A stretch of DNA of 64,000 nt from an uncultured Paracoccaceae bacterium. GTDB taxonomy: Bacteria; Pseudomonadota; Alphaproteobacteria; Rhodobacterales; Rhodobacteraceae. The DNA lies in contig CANMDE010000002.1 of assembly GCA_947496535.1 (NCBI GenBank), forward strand, positions 620,001 to 684,000, in the 5' to 3' direction. The position numbers were made by a program, and so were the translations under genes. Positions 35,137 to 44,028 of this stretch are shown here, piece by piece; the stretch's first letter is position 1, and the number at the start of each line of letters is the position of its first letter. The notes beneath the pieces are model-generated. The model saw only the letters and a program-made list of their open reading frames with translations. It did no database searches and was not told where the DNA came from.

Positions 35137-35925
35137 ATGACCTCTGAACACGCGCCCATCATCCAAATGAAAAACATCGCCAAGCATTTCGGTAGCGTCA
35201 TCGCGCTGGCGGGTGTCTCGGTTGATGTCTTTCCGGGCGAATGCCACTGCCTGCTTGGCGACAATGGCGCCGGTAAGTCCACTTTCATCAAAACCATGTC
35301 GGGCGTCTATAAACCGACGGACGGCGAGATCCTGTTTGACGGTGTGCCGATGCATTTTGCAGATCCGCGTGACGCCATCACCGCCGGAATTGCCACTGTC
35401 CACCAGCATCTTGCGATGATCCCGCTGATGTCCGTCAGCCGTAATTTTTTCATGGGTAATGAGCCGGTCAAGAAAATTGGCCCATTGAGCTTCTTTGACC
35501 ACGCCCATGCCAACAGGGTCACGATGGAGCAGATGCGCAAAATGGGCATCAACCTGCGCGGCCCCGATCAGGCAGTAGGAACGCTTTCCGGCGGAGAGCG
35601 TCAGACGGTCGCCATTGCGCGGGCTGTCCACTTTGGCGCAAAGGTCTTGATCCTTGATGAACCAACCTCTGCCCTGGGCGTCCGCCAAACTGCCAATGTA
35701 CTTGCGACAATCGATAAGGTGCGCAAGCAGGGTGTTGCTGTGGTCTTCATTACCCACAATGTCCGTCACGCGTTTGCGGTTGGTGACCAGTTCACCGTGT
35801 TGAACCGCGGCAAGACCTTGGGTACTGCCAAGCGCGGTGAGATCACGCCGGAAGAGCTGCAGGACATGATGGCAGGTGGTCAGGAATTGGTTGCCTTGGA
35901 AGGCAGCCTGGGTGGAACGGTCTGA
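35137..35925 (+). CDS. ABC importer ATPase, single nucleotide-binding domain
   Basis: A 262-residue ATPase. Walker A is GDNGAGKST, the signature is TLSGGERQ, Walker B is LILDEPTSAL and the switch histidine is in FITHNVRHAF. Ribose/inositol-class importers usually have two fused ATPase domains (about 500 residues). Here there is one, so it presumably works as a homodimer. It is the last gene of the importer operon. Confidence 0.92.
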   Translation: MTSEHAPIIQMKNIAKHFGSVIALAGVSVDVFPGECHCLLGDNGAGKSTFIKTMSGVYKPTDGEILFDGVPMHFADPRDAITAGIATVHQHLAMIPLMSVSRNFFMGNEPVKKIGPLSFFDHAHANRVTMEQMRKMGINLRGPDQAVGTLSGGERQTVAIARAVHFGAKVLILDEPTSALGVRQTANVLATIDKVRKQGVAVVFITHNVRHAFAVGDQFTVLNRGKTLGTAKRGEITPEELQDMMAGGQELVALEGSLGGTV

Positions 35926-36004
35926 CCAGCCTGATTTTTGTTTGCTTGACCCGCTGATCGTCGCCCACTAGCAACCGTGGCGATTTCACACGAAGGGCAA
36001 GATG

Positions 36005-36910
36005 ATGGCACGCAAACGCAAAGGCCGCGATATTTCCGGTTGGCTGGTGGTGGACAAGCCCTCTGGCGTGACCTCCACGGCTGTCGTTAACAAGGTCCGC
36101 TGGGCCTTTGATGCCAAAAAAGCTGGGCATGCCGGGACCCTCGACCCGGCCGCCACCGGCGTCTTGGCCATCGCATTGGGCGAGGCCACCAAGACGGTCC
36201 CTTACATCACTGACGCCCTTAAGGCCTATGAATTCACGGTGCGCCTGGGACAGGCCACCAACACCGACGATGCAGAGGGCGAGGTGATAGCCACCTCTGA
36301 TCTTCGCCCCGATGATGAGCAGATCAAATCGGCGCTCAGCCCCTTCGTTGGCGACATCATGCAAGTTCCACCACAGTTTTCAGCCGTCAAAGTCGACGGC
36401 GAACGGGCATACAAAAAGGCCCGCGACGGTGAAGAAATGGAACTGGCCGCTCGGCCGCTTTGGGTCGATTCCCTTTTGTTAACTGACCGCCCAGACCCAG
36501 ATCATGTCGTACTGGAAATGACCTGCGGCAAAGGTGGATACGTTCGATCCATCGCCCGTGATCTGGGGCAGGCGCTGGGTTGCTATGCTCACGTCACGGC
36601 ACTTCGGCGCATTTGGTCGGGTCCGTTCCAGGTTGGCGCTGGCCTGTCGATTGAACAAATCGATGCAATGGCCAAGACGCCGGAACTGGACACCCATCTG
36701 CTGCCGCTTGAACAAGGTCTTACCAATCTGCCGGAAGTACGTTGTCTGGCCGAGAGTGTGGGCAGATTGCGCAACGGGAACCCGGCATCTGTTATCGCTT
36801 CCGATGTCCAATTCGGGGAAGAAGTCTGGGCGTCCTACGACGGCAAAGCGGTCGCGGTAGGCACGTACCGAGGCGGCGAACTTCAACCGTCCCGCGTCTT
36901 CGTAGATTAG
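36005..36910 (+). CDS. truB: tRNA pseudouridine(55) synthase TruB
   Basis: Makes pseudouridine at position 55 of the tRNA T-loop. The catalytic aspartate is in [13 protein letters not shown] and the KPSGVTS motif precedes it; the C-terminal [19 protein letters not shown] region is also typical. The length is 301 residues from ATG 36005. A second ATG one codon earlier is too close to the AAGGG site. In most alphaproteobacteria truB follows rbfA; here it follows a sugar importer, which suggests a rearrangement. Confidence 0.95.
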   Translation: MARKRKGRDISGWLVVDKPSGVTSTAVVNKVRWAFDAKKAGHAGTLDPAATGVLAIALGEATKTVPYITDALKAYEFTVRLGQATNTDDAEGEVIATSDLRPDDEQIKSALSPFVGDIMQVPPQFSAVKVDGERAYKKARDGEEMELAARPLWVDSLLLTDRPDPDHVVLEMTCGKGGYVRSIARDLGQALGCYAHVTALRRIWSGPFQVGAGLSIEQIDAMAKTPELDTHLLPLEQGLTNLPEVRCLAESVGRLRNGNPASVIASDVQFGEEVWASYDGKAVAVGTYRGGELQPSRVFVD

Positions 36911-36919
36911 CCAGCACCG

Positions 36920-37441
36920 ATGATCACCCGCAGGCATCAACTTGGCAGCACTCAGTCAGTCGCCATATATTCTGATTGCGAGCGGTATCGCTACAGCCTG
37001 ACCCGCGAATGGGATGAAACGGGGCGGAAGGTCCTGTTTATCATGCTCAACCCCTCTACCGCGTCCGAGTTGCGGAATGACCCAACCGTTGAGCGATGCG
37101 AAAGGCGGGCAAGGGCACTTGGGTTTGGGGCGTTCGGGGTCGTGAATATCTTTGCATGGCGCGCAACGGACCCAAAGGTGCTCAAGGCCGCGAGCGAACC
37201 TGTTGGCGCACTGAACGATCGGATTGTGACTGACGCTTGCAAATGGGCGGACCAGATCATCGCGGCGTGGGGCGCGCATGGCGCGCACCTCGACCGTGGC
37301 ATGGAGATGCAAGCGTTGTTGGAAACCACCAATCGCCAGTTGTTTCACCTTGGCCTGACCAAACACGGCCACCCCCGACATCCGCTTTACGTCAGCTATC
37401 AGCAGTCACCTACAGCATGGATGGCTGTGGACAGCCGTTAA
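36920..37441 (+). CDS. DUF1643 family protein
   Basis: A 173-residue cytoplasmic protein with the DUF1643 signatures FIMLNPSTAS, the DPTVERCERRA-like segment, VVNIFAWRATDP and a C-terminal GHPRHPLYV. The family has no established biochemical role. It starts 9 bases after truB and is probably co-transcribed with it, the position in which such genes are found in other Rhodobacterales. Confidence 0.82.
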   Translation: MITRRHQLGSTQSVAIYSDCERYRYSLTREWDETGRKVLFIMLNPSTASELRNDPTVERCERRARALGFGAFGVVNIFAWRATDPKVLKAASEPVGALNDRIVTDACKWADQIIAAWGAHGAHLDRGMEMQALLETTNRQLFHLGLTKHGHPRHPLYVSYQQSPTAWMAVDSR

Positions 37442-37529
37442 CCAAAACCCTATTTTTTGGGATCGAAACGAGAACATCCGTGGTACGACAGGACTCGGTC
37501 GGGGGCGACTGGATCAAAGCAGGTTTGTT

Positions 37530-38378
37530 ATGCTGTTTGCGCTAATTGGATTGGTGGGTGTTACCCTGTCGGCTGCTGTTATCACCGGCATGGATGACGA
37601 TGATCAGGCCACGGATAAATCACTCAACGAAAAGTCGACAGATGATGCCGATGAAACGGTGCCGCTTGATGAGCTGGTTGTGGAAGACACCACCGACAAA
37701 GTCATTTTCTCAGGCGACAACGCTGACACCATTAGCACCGGCGTGGGTGATGACCACATTGATGGTGAAGATGGGGACGACATTTTGCAGTCCGGCGCCG
37801 GGGATGATGAACTCCACGGTGGGCGGGGCGATGACGTCTTGAAGGGAGAAGATGGCGATGATGCCCTGTTTGGTCATGTCGGCGACGATACCCTTGTTGG
37901 TGGCGATGGCGACGATCAGCTGAACGGTGGATCAGGTAATGACGTTTTGTTGGGAGGTGCGGGCGATGATGCGCTGCTCGGCTCACTTGGTGATGATGTT
38001 CTTGTCGGTGGTGACGGGGCTGATGTGCTCCATGGCGGATCAGGTCAGGATGTGATCGATGGTCGTGGGGATACGACGGCGGATTACCTCAACGGCGGTG
38101 CCGATGATGATATCCTTGTCGCTGGGTCCGGGGATCACATGAATGGCGGGACCGGCAACGATACCTTTGGGGTCACTGTCGGGGCTGATGCGACCATTGA
38201 TGACTTCGATCCAACAAACGACGTGATCGAGATCGAGTACGAGGGCGAACAAATCCCGCAACTGACAACGGTCGGGACGCCCAACGGACTGGCCTTGCTC
38301 GCCGATGGTGAAACAGTCGTGACGCTGACAAATCTGCATATGCTCGATCTGAACAAGGTCACGCTGATCGCGGCATAG
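37530..38378 (+). CDS. RTX (hemolysin-type calcium-binding) repeat protein
   Basis: A 282-residue acidic protein. Residues 1-20 are hydrophobic (membrane anchor or signal) and about 21-55 form an acidic linker. From about 60 to 215 the protein consists of GGxGxDxxx nonapeptide repeats (GGDGDDQLN, GGSGNDVLL, GGAGDDALL and similar) that bind calcium and form a beta roll. It ends in a beta-rich tail (GTPNGLALLADGETVVTL) typical of secreted RTX proteins in roseobacters. The repeats make the DNA here internally repetitive. It sits between a DUF1643 gene and rpsO, an unusual place for an exported protein. No secretion genes are nearby. Confidence 0.88.
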   Translation: MLFALIGLVGVTLSAAVITGMDDDDQATDKSLNEKSTDDADETVPLDELVVEDTTDKVIFSGDNADTISTGVGDDHIDGEDGDDILQSGAGDDELHGGRGDDVLKGEDGDDALFGHVGDDTLVGGDGDDQLNGGSGNDVLLGGAGDDALLGSLGDDVLVGGDGADVLHGGSGQDVIDGRGDTTADYLNGGADDDILVAGSGDHMNGGTGNDTFGVTVGADATIDDFDPTNDVIEIEYEGEQIPQLTTVGTPNGLALLADGETVVTLTNLHMLDLNKVTLIAA

Positions 38379-38522
38379 CGGTCGCAAAACCTCTTTTCTT
38401 TTTGACCGAATTCGCCTAAACGCACCCATCCGCGCGGGGAATCTCTCGAACGGACACCTCCACGGGCCTTGCTGGACGACATCCCGGCTTGTGCCATTCA
38501 CCTTCAAAACAAGGAGACCCCG

Positions 38523-38792
38523 ATGTCGATTACTGCTGAAGACAAGTCACGGATCATGAAAGAATTCGCCACGAAAGACGGCGATACTGGTTCCCCCGAA
38601 GTACAGGTTGCAATCCTGTCGTCGCGCATCGCGACACTGACGGAACACTTCAAGACCCACAAAAAAGACAACCACGGTCGCCGTGGCCTTCTGAAAATGG
38701 TCGCTCAGCGCCGCAAGCTGCTGGACTACACACGGTCCAAGGACGAGGCGCGTTATCAAGACCTGATCAAGCGTTTGGGCCTGCGCCGCTAA
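38523..38792 (+). CDS. rpsO: 30S ribosomal protein S15
   Basis: A primary 16S rRNA-binding protein of the small subunit. The 89 residues match the universal length, with [26 protein letters not shown] and the C-terminal [18 protein letters not shown] is well placed before ATG 38523. It ends at an intrinsic terminator. pnp, its usual downstream neighbour, is instead 19 kb away on the other strand. Confidence 0.98.
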   Translation: MSITAEDKSRIMKEFATKDGDTGSPEVQVAILSSRIATLTEHFKTHKKDNHGRRGLLKMVAQRRKLLDYTRSKDEARYQDLIKRLGLRR

Positions 38793-38816
38793 TCGCTGAT
38801 ATCAAACGATTTTCCG

Positions 38817-38843
38817 AAACGCTCGCCATTGCGGCGGGCGTTT
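38817..38843 (+). terminator. Terminator of rpsO
   Basis: AAACGCTCGCC (38817-38827) pairs with GGCGGGCGTTT (38833-38843), one G-T pair included, around a 5-base loop. A TACTTTTT tract follows. It has intrinsic terminator form and may also serve the convergent hydrolase gene that ends at 38843. Confidence 0.8.
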
Positions 38844-39751
38844 TACTTTTTGCATGACAGTGCAGCTTTCATAGCAACAAGAACCTCATCTGCATGGGTG
38901 TAGGGCAGACCGTGATCAGCGTCTGCGATGACCACATGGCGCGCGCTGGGGTTCCATTTACTGAGCATATCCTTGGCTGACAGTGGAATGTCCTGATCGT
39001 TTTCGCCCCAAATCGCGGTGACCTTCACCGCTGATTGTGCGATGGCCTCATGTTCGTTTTGAAGCGTCTCGGACAGCATCCCGCGACGGCTTGAGAGGGT
39101 CGCGGGGAGGTAGCCGCGTCGGTTCAATTCGGCGCGTTGGGCGGCAAAGATTTCGTGTCGGCTATGCGTCGGCAAAACGTCCGGCACTGCTGTTCGCAAT
39201 ATTAACCTTGCGGTAAGAGCATGGGCCCAGTCGCCAACAATGGGCACCGTCCGACAAAACCACCAAAAACGACCTTCATTGAATGTCATGCCCGCCGGTG
39301 CCAGCAGGATAAGCTGTTTGACCCGGTCTGGCTTGGCGGCGGCAAAGCAGGTTCCAATTGCACCGCCCATCGAGAATCCCACGACGGCGATTGGATCGCT
39401 GATCTTCTGATCCTCCAACAACTGGCTCAACTGACGCAGGAAAAATGCACGGGTCTGGGGGGCCTTGGGACAATCTGACAAACCCCGACCGTAGAGATCG
39501 TAAAGCAGTACGCGATAGCCATCGCGTGCCAGCCCTTGCGCCAGTGTCTGAAACACGATCAGTGGTGTCGTCAAACCATGGACCATCACCACCACGGGGC
39601 CATCATCGGGCCCGATCCACCGATAATGCGTTAACCCATCCGAGAGCTGCGCAAAGTCGCCGGTGGTTTGGTCGGGCATTGGCAAACGACGCTCTGCCGC
39701 AAATGGCCATATGGCGATGAACGCGACAGCAGCGCCGATCAGCCAAAGCAT
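38843..39751 (-). CDS. Alpha/beta hydrolase
   Basis: A 302-residue hydrolase with an N-terminal hydrophobic segment (about 2-18). The oxyanion motif VMVHGLTTP precedes the nucleophile elbow GFSMGG (about residue 124). The acid is in WGENDQDIP and the histidine in DADHGLP. The substrate is unknown; the membrane anchor suggests action at the inner membrane or on lipid-like esters. It follows an ornithine-cyclodeaminase-like gene by 3 bases and a HAD phosphatase gene further upstream. Confidence 0.85.
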   Translation of the reverse strand: MLWLIGAAVAFIAIWPFAAERRLPMPDQTTGDFAQLSDGLTHYRWIGPDDGPVVVMVHGLTTPLIVFQTLAQGLARDGYRVLLYDLYGRGLSDCPKAPQTRAFFLRQLSQLLEDQKISDPIAVVGFSMGGAIGTCFAAAKPDRVKQLILLAPAGMTFNEGRFWWFCRTVPIVGDWAHALTARLILRTAVPDVLPTHSRHEIFAAQRAELNRRGYLPATLSSRRGMLSETLQNEHEAIAQSAVKVTAIWGENDQDIPLSAKDMLSKWNPSARHVVIADADHGLPYTHADEVLVAMKAALSCKK

Positions 39752-39754
39752 CGG

Positions 39755-40666
39755 TTACTTGGCCTTCCAGACATCGAGGATATGACGGCTGGTCATCAGG
39801 TCCAGATGCGCCCCACCACCATTTTTGAATAACGTGATCTCGTCATCGTTTTGCCGGATAAAACGGTCCGGCTCATAGTAATCGGCAATGACGTCGGTCT
39901 CGGAAATGACCCCTGCCTCCAGCGGTATTTTCAATTCGCCGATATGGCCCAGCGTCGTCTCCCGGCTATCAACGAAGATCCGAGACTTGATCAAAGCCTG
40001 ATCATCGACCTCGCGCATGTCGGGCCGGTAAGCGCCGATTAAGTCGATATGCTGACCGGGCCGCAGCCATGCGCCGCTGATCACTGGATCAATCGACATC
40101 GTGGCGCAGGTAACAATATCAGCCGCCGCCACAGCGGTTTCGAGATCGTCCGCAACAACCATACCCGGATGATCTGCAGCAAAGGCAGCGGCACGCTCGG
40201 GCGATCGGTTCCAGATAGTGAATTTGGCGTCAGGAAAACCAGCCGAATAGGCCTGATACAGCGATTGCGCCACGGTTCCCGCGCCGACAATCAGGATGTT
40301 GCGGCTGTCAGGTCGGGCCAGTCGCCGGGCGGCAAGCAGGCTGTCGGCTGCGGTTTTCCACTTTGTGACAAGGTGAAAATCAATAATCGCCTCAAGCGCG
40401 CCATCGATCCCCGAAAACAGATTTACGGCACCACCAACAGCAGGTTTGCCCACCTTCGTATTACCCGGAAAGACCGTGGCGCATTTCACCGCCAGCCCCA
40501 AGCCATCAATCCAGGCCGATCTGTTCAGTAGCGTGTTGTCGCCCTCATAAAGGAAAACATCCTTGATTTGCGCTTTGGGGAACGTGTGGCCCTTAGCCAT
40601 AGCGTCAGTCAGCGCGAGCCAATCCAGCCGCGCATCCGCTTCGTCGAAAGGTATCATCATTGTCAT
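39755..40666 (-). CDS. Ornithine cyclodeaminase/mu-crystallin family protein
   Basis: A 303-residue member of the family that includes ornithine cyclodeaminase, alanine dehydrogenase and ketimine reductase. The NAD-binding motif ILIVGAGTVAQSL is near residues 122-134, with CATMSIDPVISGAWLRPGQHIDLIGAY downstream represented by its pieces CATMSIDPVI and HIDLIGAYRPDMREVD. The exact substrate cannot be told. It overlaps the HAD gene by 4 bases. Confidence 0.87.
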   Translation of the reverse strand: MTMMIPFDEADARLDWLALTDAMAKGHTFPKAQIKDVFLYEGDNTLLNRSAWIDGLGLAVKCATVFPGNTKVGKPAVGGAVNLFSGIDGALEAIIDFHLVTKWKTAADSLLAARRLARPDSRNILIVGAGTVAQSLYQAYSAGFPDAKFTIWNRSPERAAAFAADHPGMVVADDLETAVAAADIVTCATMSIDPVISGAWLRPGQHIDLIGAYRPDMREVDDQALIKSRIFVDSRETTLGHIGELKIPLEAGVISETDVIADYYEPDRFIRQNDDEITLFKNGGGAHLDLMTSRHILDVWKAK

Positions 40667-41286
40667 TTTGCTGCATCCCCCGTCAACAGACCCGCATTCA
40701 CCAAAGCATCTGCCCAGCCCTGTGATCCATCAAACAGATGCGTTTGCCACCCACGGCTGGCGGCCATGTCGATGTTGTCCACGCGGTCGTCGGTAAACAG
40801 CAGGGTGGTCGGGTCCAACCCGCAGTCGTCCTCTACCATTTTGTAGATCCCTGAATCAGGCTTGATGACCTGCATATGGCCAGAGATATATCGCCGGTCG
40901 AACTCTGCCAGAAACGGATAGACGGGTTCGGCGATCTCAAAAGTCTGAATGCCAAAATTGGTCAGGGCATAGACGGGTACGCCAGCAGAACGCAGATTGC
41001 GCAACAGCCGGACCGAATGATCAATGGCAGGTGCCGCCATTTCAATCCAGCGGTCATGCCAGATCATGATTTCATCTTGCCATTCGGGGTATTTTTGGGC
41101 GGTGGTGACGACCATCTCATGAAAGTTTTCACCACGATCGACACGGTCATTCATGCCATGCAGGTCAACGGCATCAAACATCGCTGCGCGCCGTTCCGGG
41201 CCGATGACGCTGTCGTAAAAACGCTCTGGCTGCCATTCGATCAATACGTTGCCGATATCGAAGATGACGGCGTTGACTTGTGGCAT
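40663..41286 (-). CDS. HAD-superfamily phosphatase, YihX-like
   Basis: A 207-residue HAD hydrolase. Motif I is VIFDIGNVLIEW with the nucleophilic aspartate; the usual second aspartate is glycine, as in YihX-type sugar phosphatases. YALTNFG is motif II and LLFTDDRVDNIDMA is motif IV. I used ATG at 41286 because AAGGAAAA lies upstream. It is the first gene of a three-gene minus-strand run with the cyclodeaminase-like and hydrolase genes. The substrate is unknown. Confidence 0.85.
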   Translation of the reverse strand: MPQVNAVIFDIGNVLIEWQPERFYDSVIGPERRAAMFDAVDLHGMNDRVDRGENFHEMVVTTAQKYPEWQDEIMIWHDRWIEMAAPAIDHSVRLLRNLRSAGVPVYALTNFGIQTFEIAEPVYPFLAEFDRRYISGHMQVIKPDSGIYKMVEDDCGLDPTTLLFTDDRVDNIDMAASRGWQTHLFDGSQGWADALVNAGLLTGDAAK

Positions 41287-41380
41287 GGTGTTTTCCTTAT
41301 GGCTGGTCAACGCCAGTAAAGCAGCCGCGCCCGGAAAGGCCAATTCGATATTTCAGATGGCGGGCTTTCTGCGGCCCGGC

Positions 41381-42202
41381 TTAGCGTCCGGCATCCCAGC
41401 TCGAAGATGCATGTTTGCGGGTGTAGAATTCGCCCATCAAACCGATCATCAAAAGGACCAGACCGACCAGCACAGGATAGGTTGGCGAACTGAAATGCGG
41501 GTTATAGTGCAAAAATACATACCCGCGCGCCTGATCAATGGCGTGAAACAACGGGTTCCAGTCAAAGAAAGGCAGCATGTAGGCTGGCAAGCTGTTGGCG
41601 ACGAACATCTTGCCGGATGCCAGCATATTCACACGGGAATAGAGGCTTGACACAATGCCCACCAATGCCGGGGCCCATGGTTTCAGCGCAAAGAAGACGA
41701 CCCCCACGGCAACGCCGGAAAACCACGCTGCCAGTAACATGGCCATCGCACCAATCGGATCATTAATGGTTATTGGCGTAAATGCGATGTGGTAGATAAG
41801 CAGGACGATGAACAGCGACAAAACCTGGGTATAGAGCGCAGAAATCGCCGATGCGGCCATCGCAACGATCGTGTTCATCGGTGCGTGCTGCATCATCGGT
41901 GATGCTGGCCCTTCCGACGACAATACGGCGCCCATCGCTTTGATATGGGTGATGTAAAGGAAGATGCCCGACATGATGTAGAGCAGAAAGTCGCCACGCA
42001 GTGCCGCGCCGCGCAGGCCCAGAACCTCGAACATCACGTAGAAGACCATGACCAATATGACGGCCTGCATCATGTTCAGAAGCAGACCGATCACCGCGTT
42101 TCGGTGTGTTTTGCGGATTTCGCGCACGGCTGAGTGGTAAATCAGCTCGGTTATTTGAAAAAACCCGCGCGGCTTTGTCCTGTTCGCCTGAACCTGAAAC
42201 AC
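41381..42202 (-). CDS. ABC-2 type polysaccharide export permease (KpsM/Wzm-like)
   Basis: A 273-residue inner-membrane protein with six hydrophobic segments and the ABC-2 polysaccharide-export layout (an N-terminal amphipathic REIRKTHRNAVIG before the first span, and WNPLFHAIDQARGY near the end). Such permeases pair with a KpsT/Wzt ATPase to export capsule or O-antigen. No partner ATPase, KpsE or KpsD gene is in the window. It is divergent from cysQ-kdsB with a 144-base gap, which links it to the glycan cluster that follows. Confidence 0.86.
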   Translation of the reverse strand: MFQVQANRTKPRGFFQITELIYHSAVREIRKTHRNAVIGLLLNMMQAVILVMVFYVMFEVLGLRGAALRGDFLLYIMSGIFLYITHIKAMGAVLSSEGPASPMMQHAPMNTIVAMAASAISALYTQVLSLFIVLLIYHIAFTPITINDPIGAMAMLLAAWFSGVAVGVVFFALKPWAPALVGIVSSLYSRVNMLASGKMFVANSLPAYMLPFFDWNPLFHAIDQARGYVFLHYNPHFSSPTYPVLVGLVLLMIGLMGEFYTRKHASSSWDAGR

Positions 42203-42346
42203 TCAATTTATCCCTGCGAAAGGCCTGTTTGGGCCGGTTTTCGGCATCCTTGCATCAATACCTTGCCGTCTGATTGATGCAGCAGCATAAGGTGACAAAC
42301 GGCGATTTTCAACGACATGCCGGTGGTTAGACAAGGTGAATAGAAT

Positions 42347-43144
42347 ATGGACTTTGATAAATTAACAACGGTGATGCGTGATCTGGCCTTGGAAGCCGGT
42401 GACAAAATCATGGAAATCTACGCCTCGCCCGATTTCGATGTGCGCGCCAAAAGTGACGACAGTCCTGTCACAGCCGCGGACGAGGCGGCGGATGCTATCA
42501 TCAGCGCCGGTCTGCGAGAGGCGTTCCCCGATATTCCGCTGGTCACAGAAGAACAGGCCGAGTCGCATGGCCAGTCGGTCAGCACGTTCCTGATCGTCGA
42601 TCCATTGGATGGCACAAAGGAATTCGTTCAAAGGCGCGGTGATTTTACCGTCAATATCGCCTATGTCGAAGATGGCGTTCCGGTCCGCGGCATCGTCTAT
42701 GCGCCAGCGAAAGAGAGGCTGTTTTACACCGAGGAAGAAGGCGCTTCCGTCGAAGAGATGGCACCGTTTGCAAAGGGGCAGATCGGTTCGGTCACGCCGA
42801 TCAAGGTCAGCGTGCCGGACACGTCTGCGTTGCGGGTGGTGGCCTCCAAATCGCACCGCGATCAGGCGACCGATGACTACATCGGGAAATATGCTTGTGG
42901 GGATATGAAAAGTGCGGGCTCTTCGCTGAAATTCTGCCTTGTCGCCACCGGTGAGGCCGATCTTTACCCCCGCCTTGGCCGCACGATGGAGTGGGACACG
43001 GCAGCGGGTCATGCGGTGCTAAACGGTGCGGGCGGCCATGTTGTGCGGTTCGATGACCTCACGCCGTTGAGTTACGGCAAACCGATCTTCGAGAACCCGT
43101 TTTTCATCGCATATGCGCCCGGCGTTAGCTTGGAAAAGGCATAA
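42347..43144 (+). CDS. cysQ: 3'(2'),5'-Bisphosphate nucleotidase CysQ
   Basis: Hydrolyses 3'-phosphoadenosine 5'-phosphate (PAP), the by-product of sulfotransfer and sulfate assimilation, to AMP. It belongs to the inositol-monophosphatase fold: VTEEQAES supplies the metal-binding glutamate, DPLDGTKEF (about 85-93) the metal site, and MEWDTAAGHAVL the third metal aspartate. At 265 residues it is complete. It overlaps kdsB by 1 base. A sulfotransferase gene 6 kb downstream would generate its substrate. Confidence 0.93.
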   Translation: MDFDKLTTVMRDLALEAGDKIMEIYASPDFDVRAKSDDSPVTAADEAADAIISAGLREAFPDIPLVTEEQAESHGQSVSTFLIVDPLDGTKEFVQRRGDFTVNIAYVEDGVPVRGIVYAPAKERLFYTEEEGASVEEMAPFAKGQIGSVTPIKVSVPDTSALRVVASKSHRDQATDDYIGKYACGDMKSAGSSLKFCLVATGEADLYPRLGRTMEWDTAAGHAVLNGAGGHVVRFDDLTPLSYGKPIFENPFFIAYAPGVSLEKA

Positions 43145-43944
43145 TGTCAGTTCTGCTTGTCATTCCGGCCCGCTATGCATCGACTCGCTATCCGGGCAAA
43201 CCGTTGGTCGAACTGCGCGGGGCTACGGGTGAGGCTAAAAGCCTGATCCGGCGGTCCTGGGATGCGGCCTGCGCCGTCAAAGGTGTGGATAGCGTTGTTG
43301 TCGCGACAGATGATGACCGGATCAAAGACGCGGCGGAGGCTTTTGGTGCCACCGTCATCATGACCTCTGAAAGTTGCGAAAACGGGACAGAGCGGTGTGC
43401 CGAGGCGTTGGAAAAAGCGGGCGAGAGCTATGATCTGGTCGTTAACCTTCAGGGCGACGCGCCGCTGACGCCTGCTTGGTTTGTCGAAGACCTGATTGCG
43501 GCGATGCAGGCGAACCCTGACGCTGATGTGGCGACACCTGTCCTGAAAACCGATGGCAAGGCGCTGAACGGCTTTCTGGATGATCGACGCGCTGGGCGTG
43601 TGGGCGGAACAACGGCGGTTTTCGGCGCGAATGGCAACGCGCTCTACTTTTCGAAAGAGGTTATTCCCTACGTTGGGCAGACTTACGCCGACACTGATGA
43701 CACCCCCGTTTTTCACCACGTTGGCGTCTACGCCTATCGCCCAAAGGACTTGAAAAGCTACCTTAATTGGCCGTCTGGGCCGTTGGAAAACCTCGAGGGG
43801 TTGGAACAGCTCCGCTTTCTTGAGCAAGGTGCCCATGTCTTGTGCGTAGAGGTCGATGGCAAGGATCGGCAGTTTTGGGAACTCAACAACCCCACTGATG
43901 TTGAACGAATTGAGTGTATGTTAAACGAGATGGGAATCGCCTAG
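43144..43944 (+). CDS. kdsB: 3-Deoxy-manno-octulosonate cytidylyltransferase
   Basis: Activates Kdo (or an 8-carbon analogue) to CMP-Kdo for lipopolysaccharide or capsule linker synthesis. IPARYASTRYPGKPL is at 7-21, VVVATDDDRI follows and VNLQGDAPL carries the catalytic aspartate. ENGTERCAEAL replaces the usual SGTDR motif of E. coli KdsB, so the sugar specificity may differ. The 266-residue length is normal. Confidence 0.9.
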   Translation: MSVLLVIPARYASTRYPGKPLVELRGATGEAKSLIRRSWDAACAVKGVDSVVVATDDDRIKDAAEAFGATVIMTSESCENGTERCAEALEKAGESYDLVVNLQGDAPLTPAWFVEDLIAAMQANPDADVATPVLKTDGKALNGFLDDRRAGRVGGTTAVFGANGNALYFSKEVIPYVGQTYADTDDTPVFHHVGVYAYRPKDLKSYLNWPSGPLENLEGLEQLRFLEQGAHVLCVEVDGKDRQFWELNNPTDVERIECMLNEMGIA

Positions 43945-44028
43945 ATGCCCGCTAAGGTGCTGTAAAATCTATTGCAGACATCGGCGAAGTGGCTGGGTTA
44001 ACTTGTATAAACTGACTGGAATTTTGAT

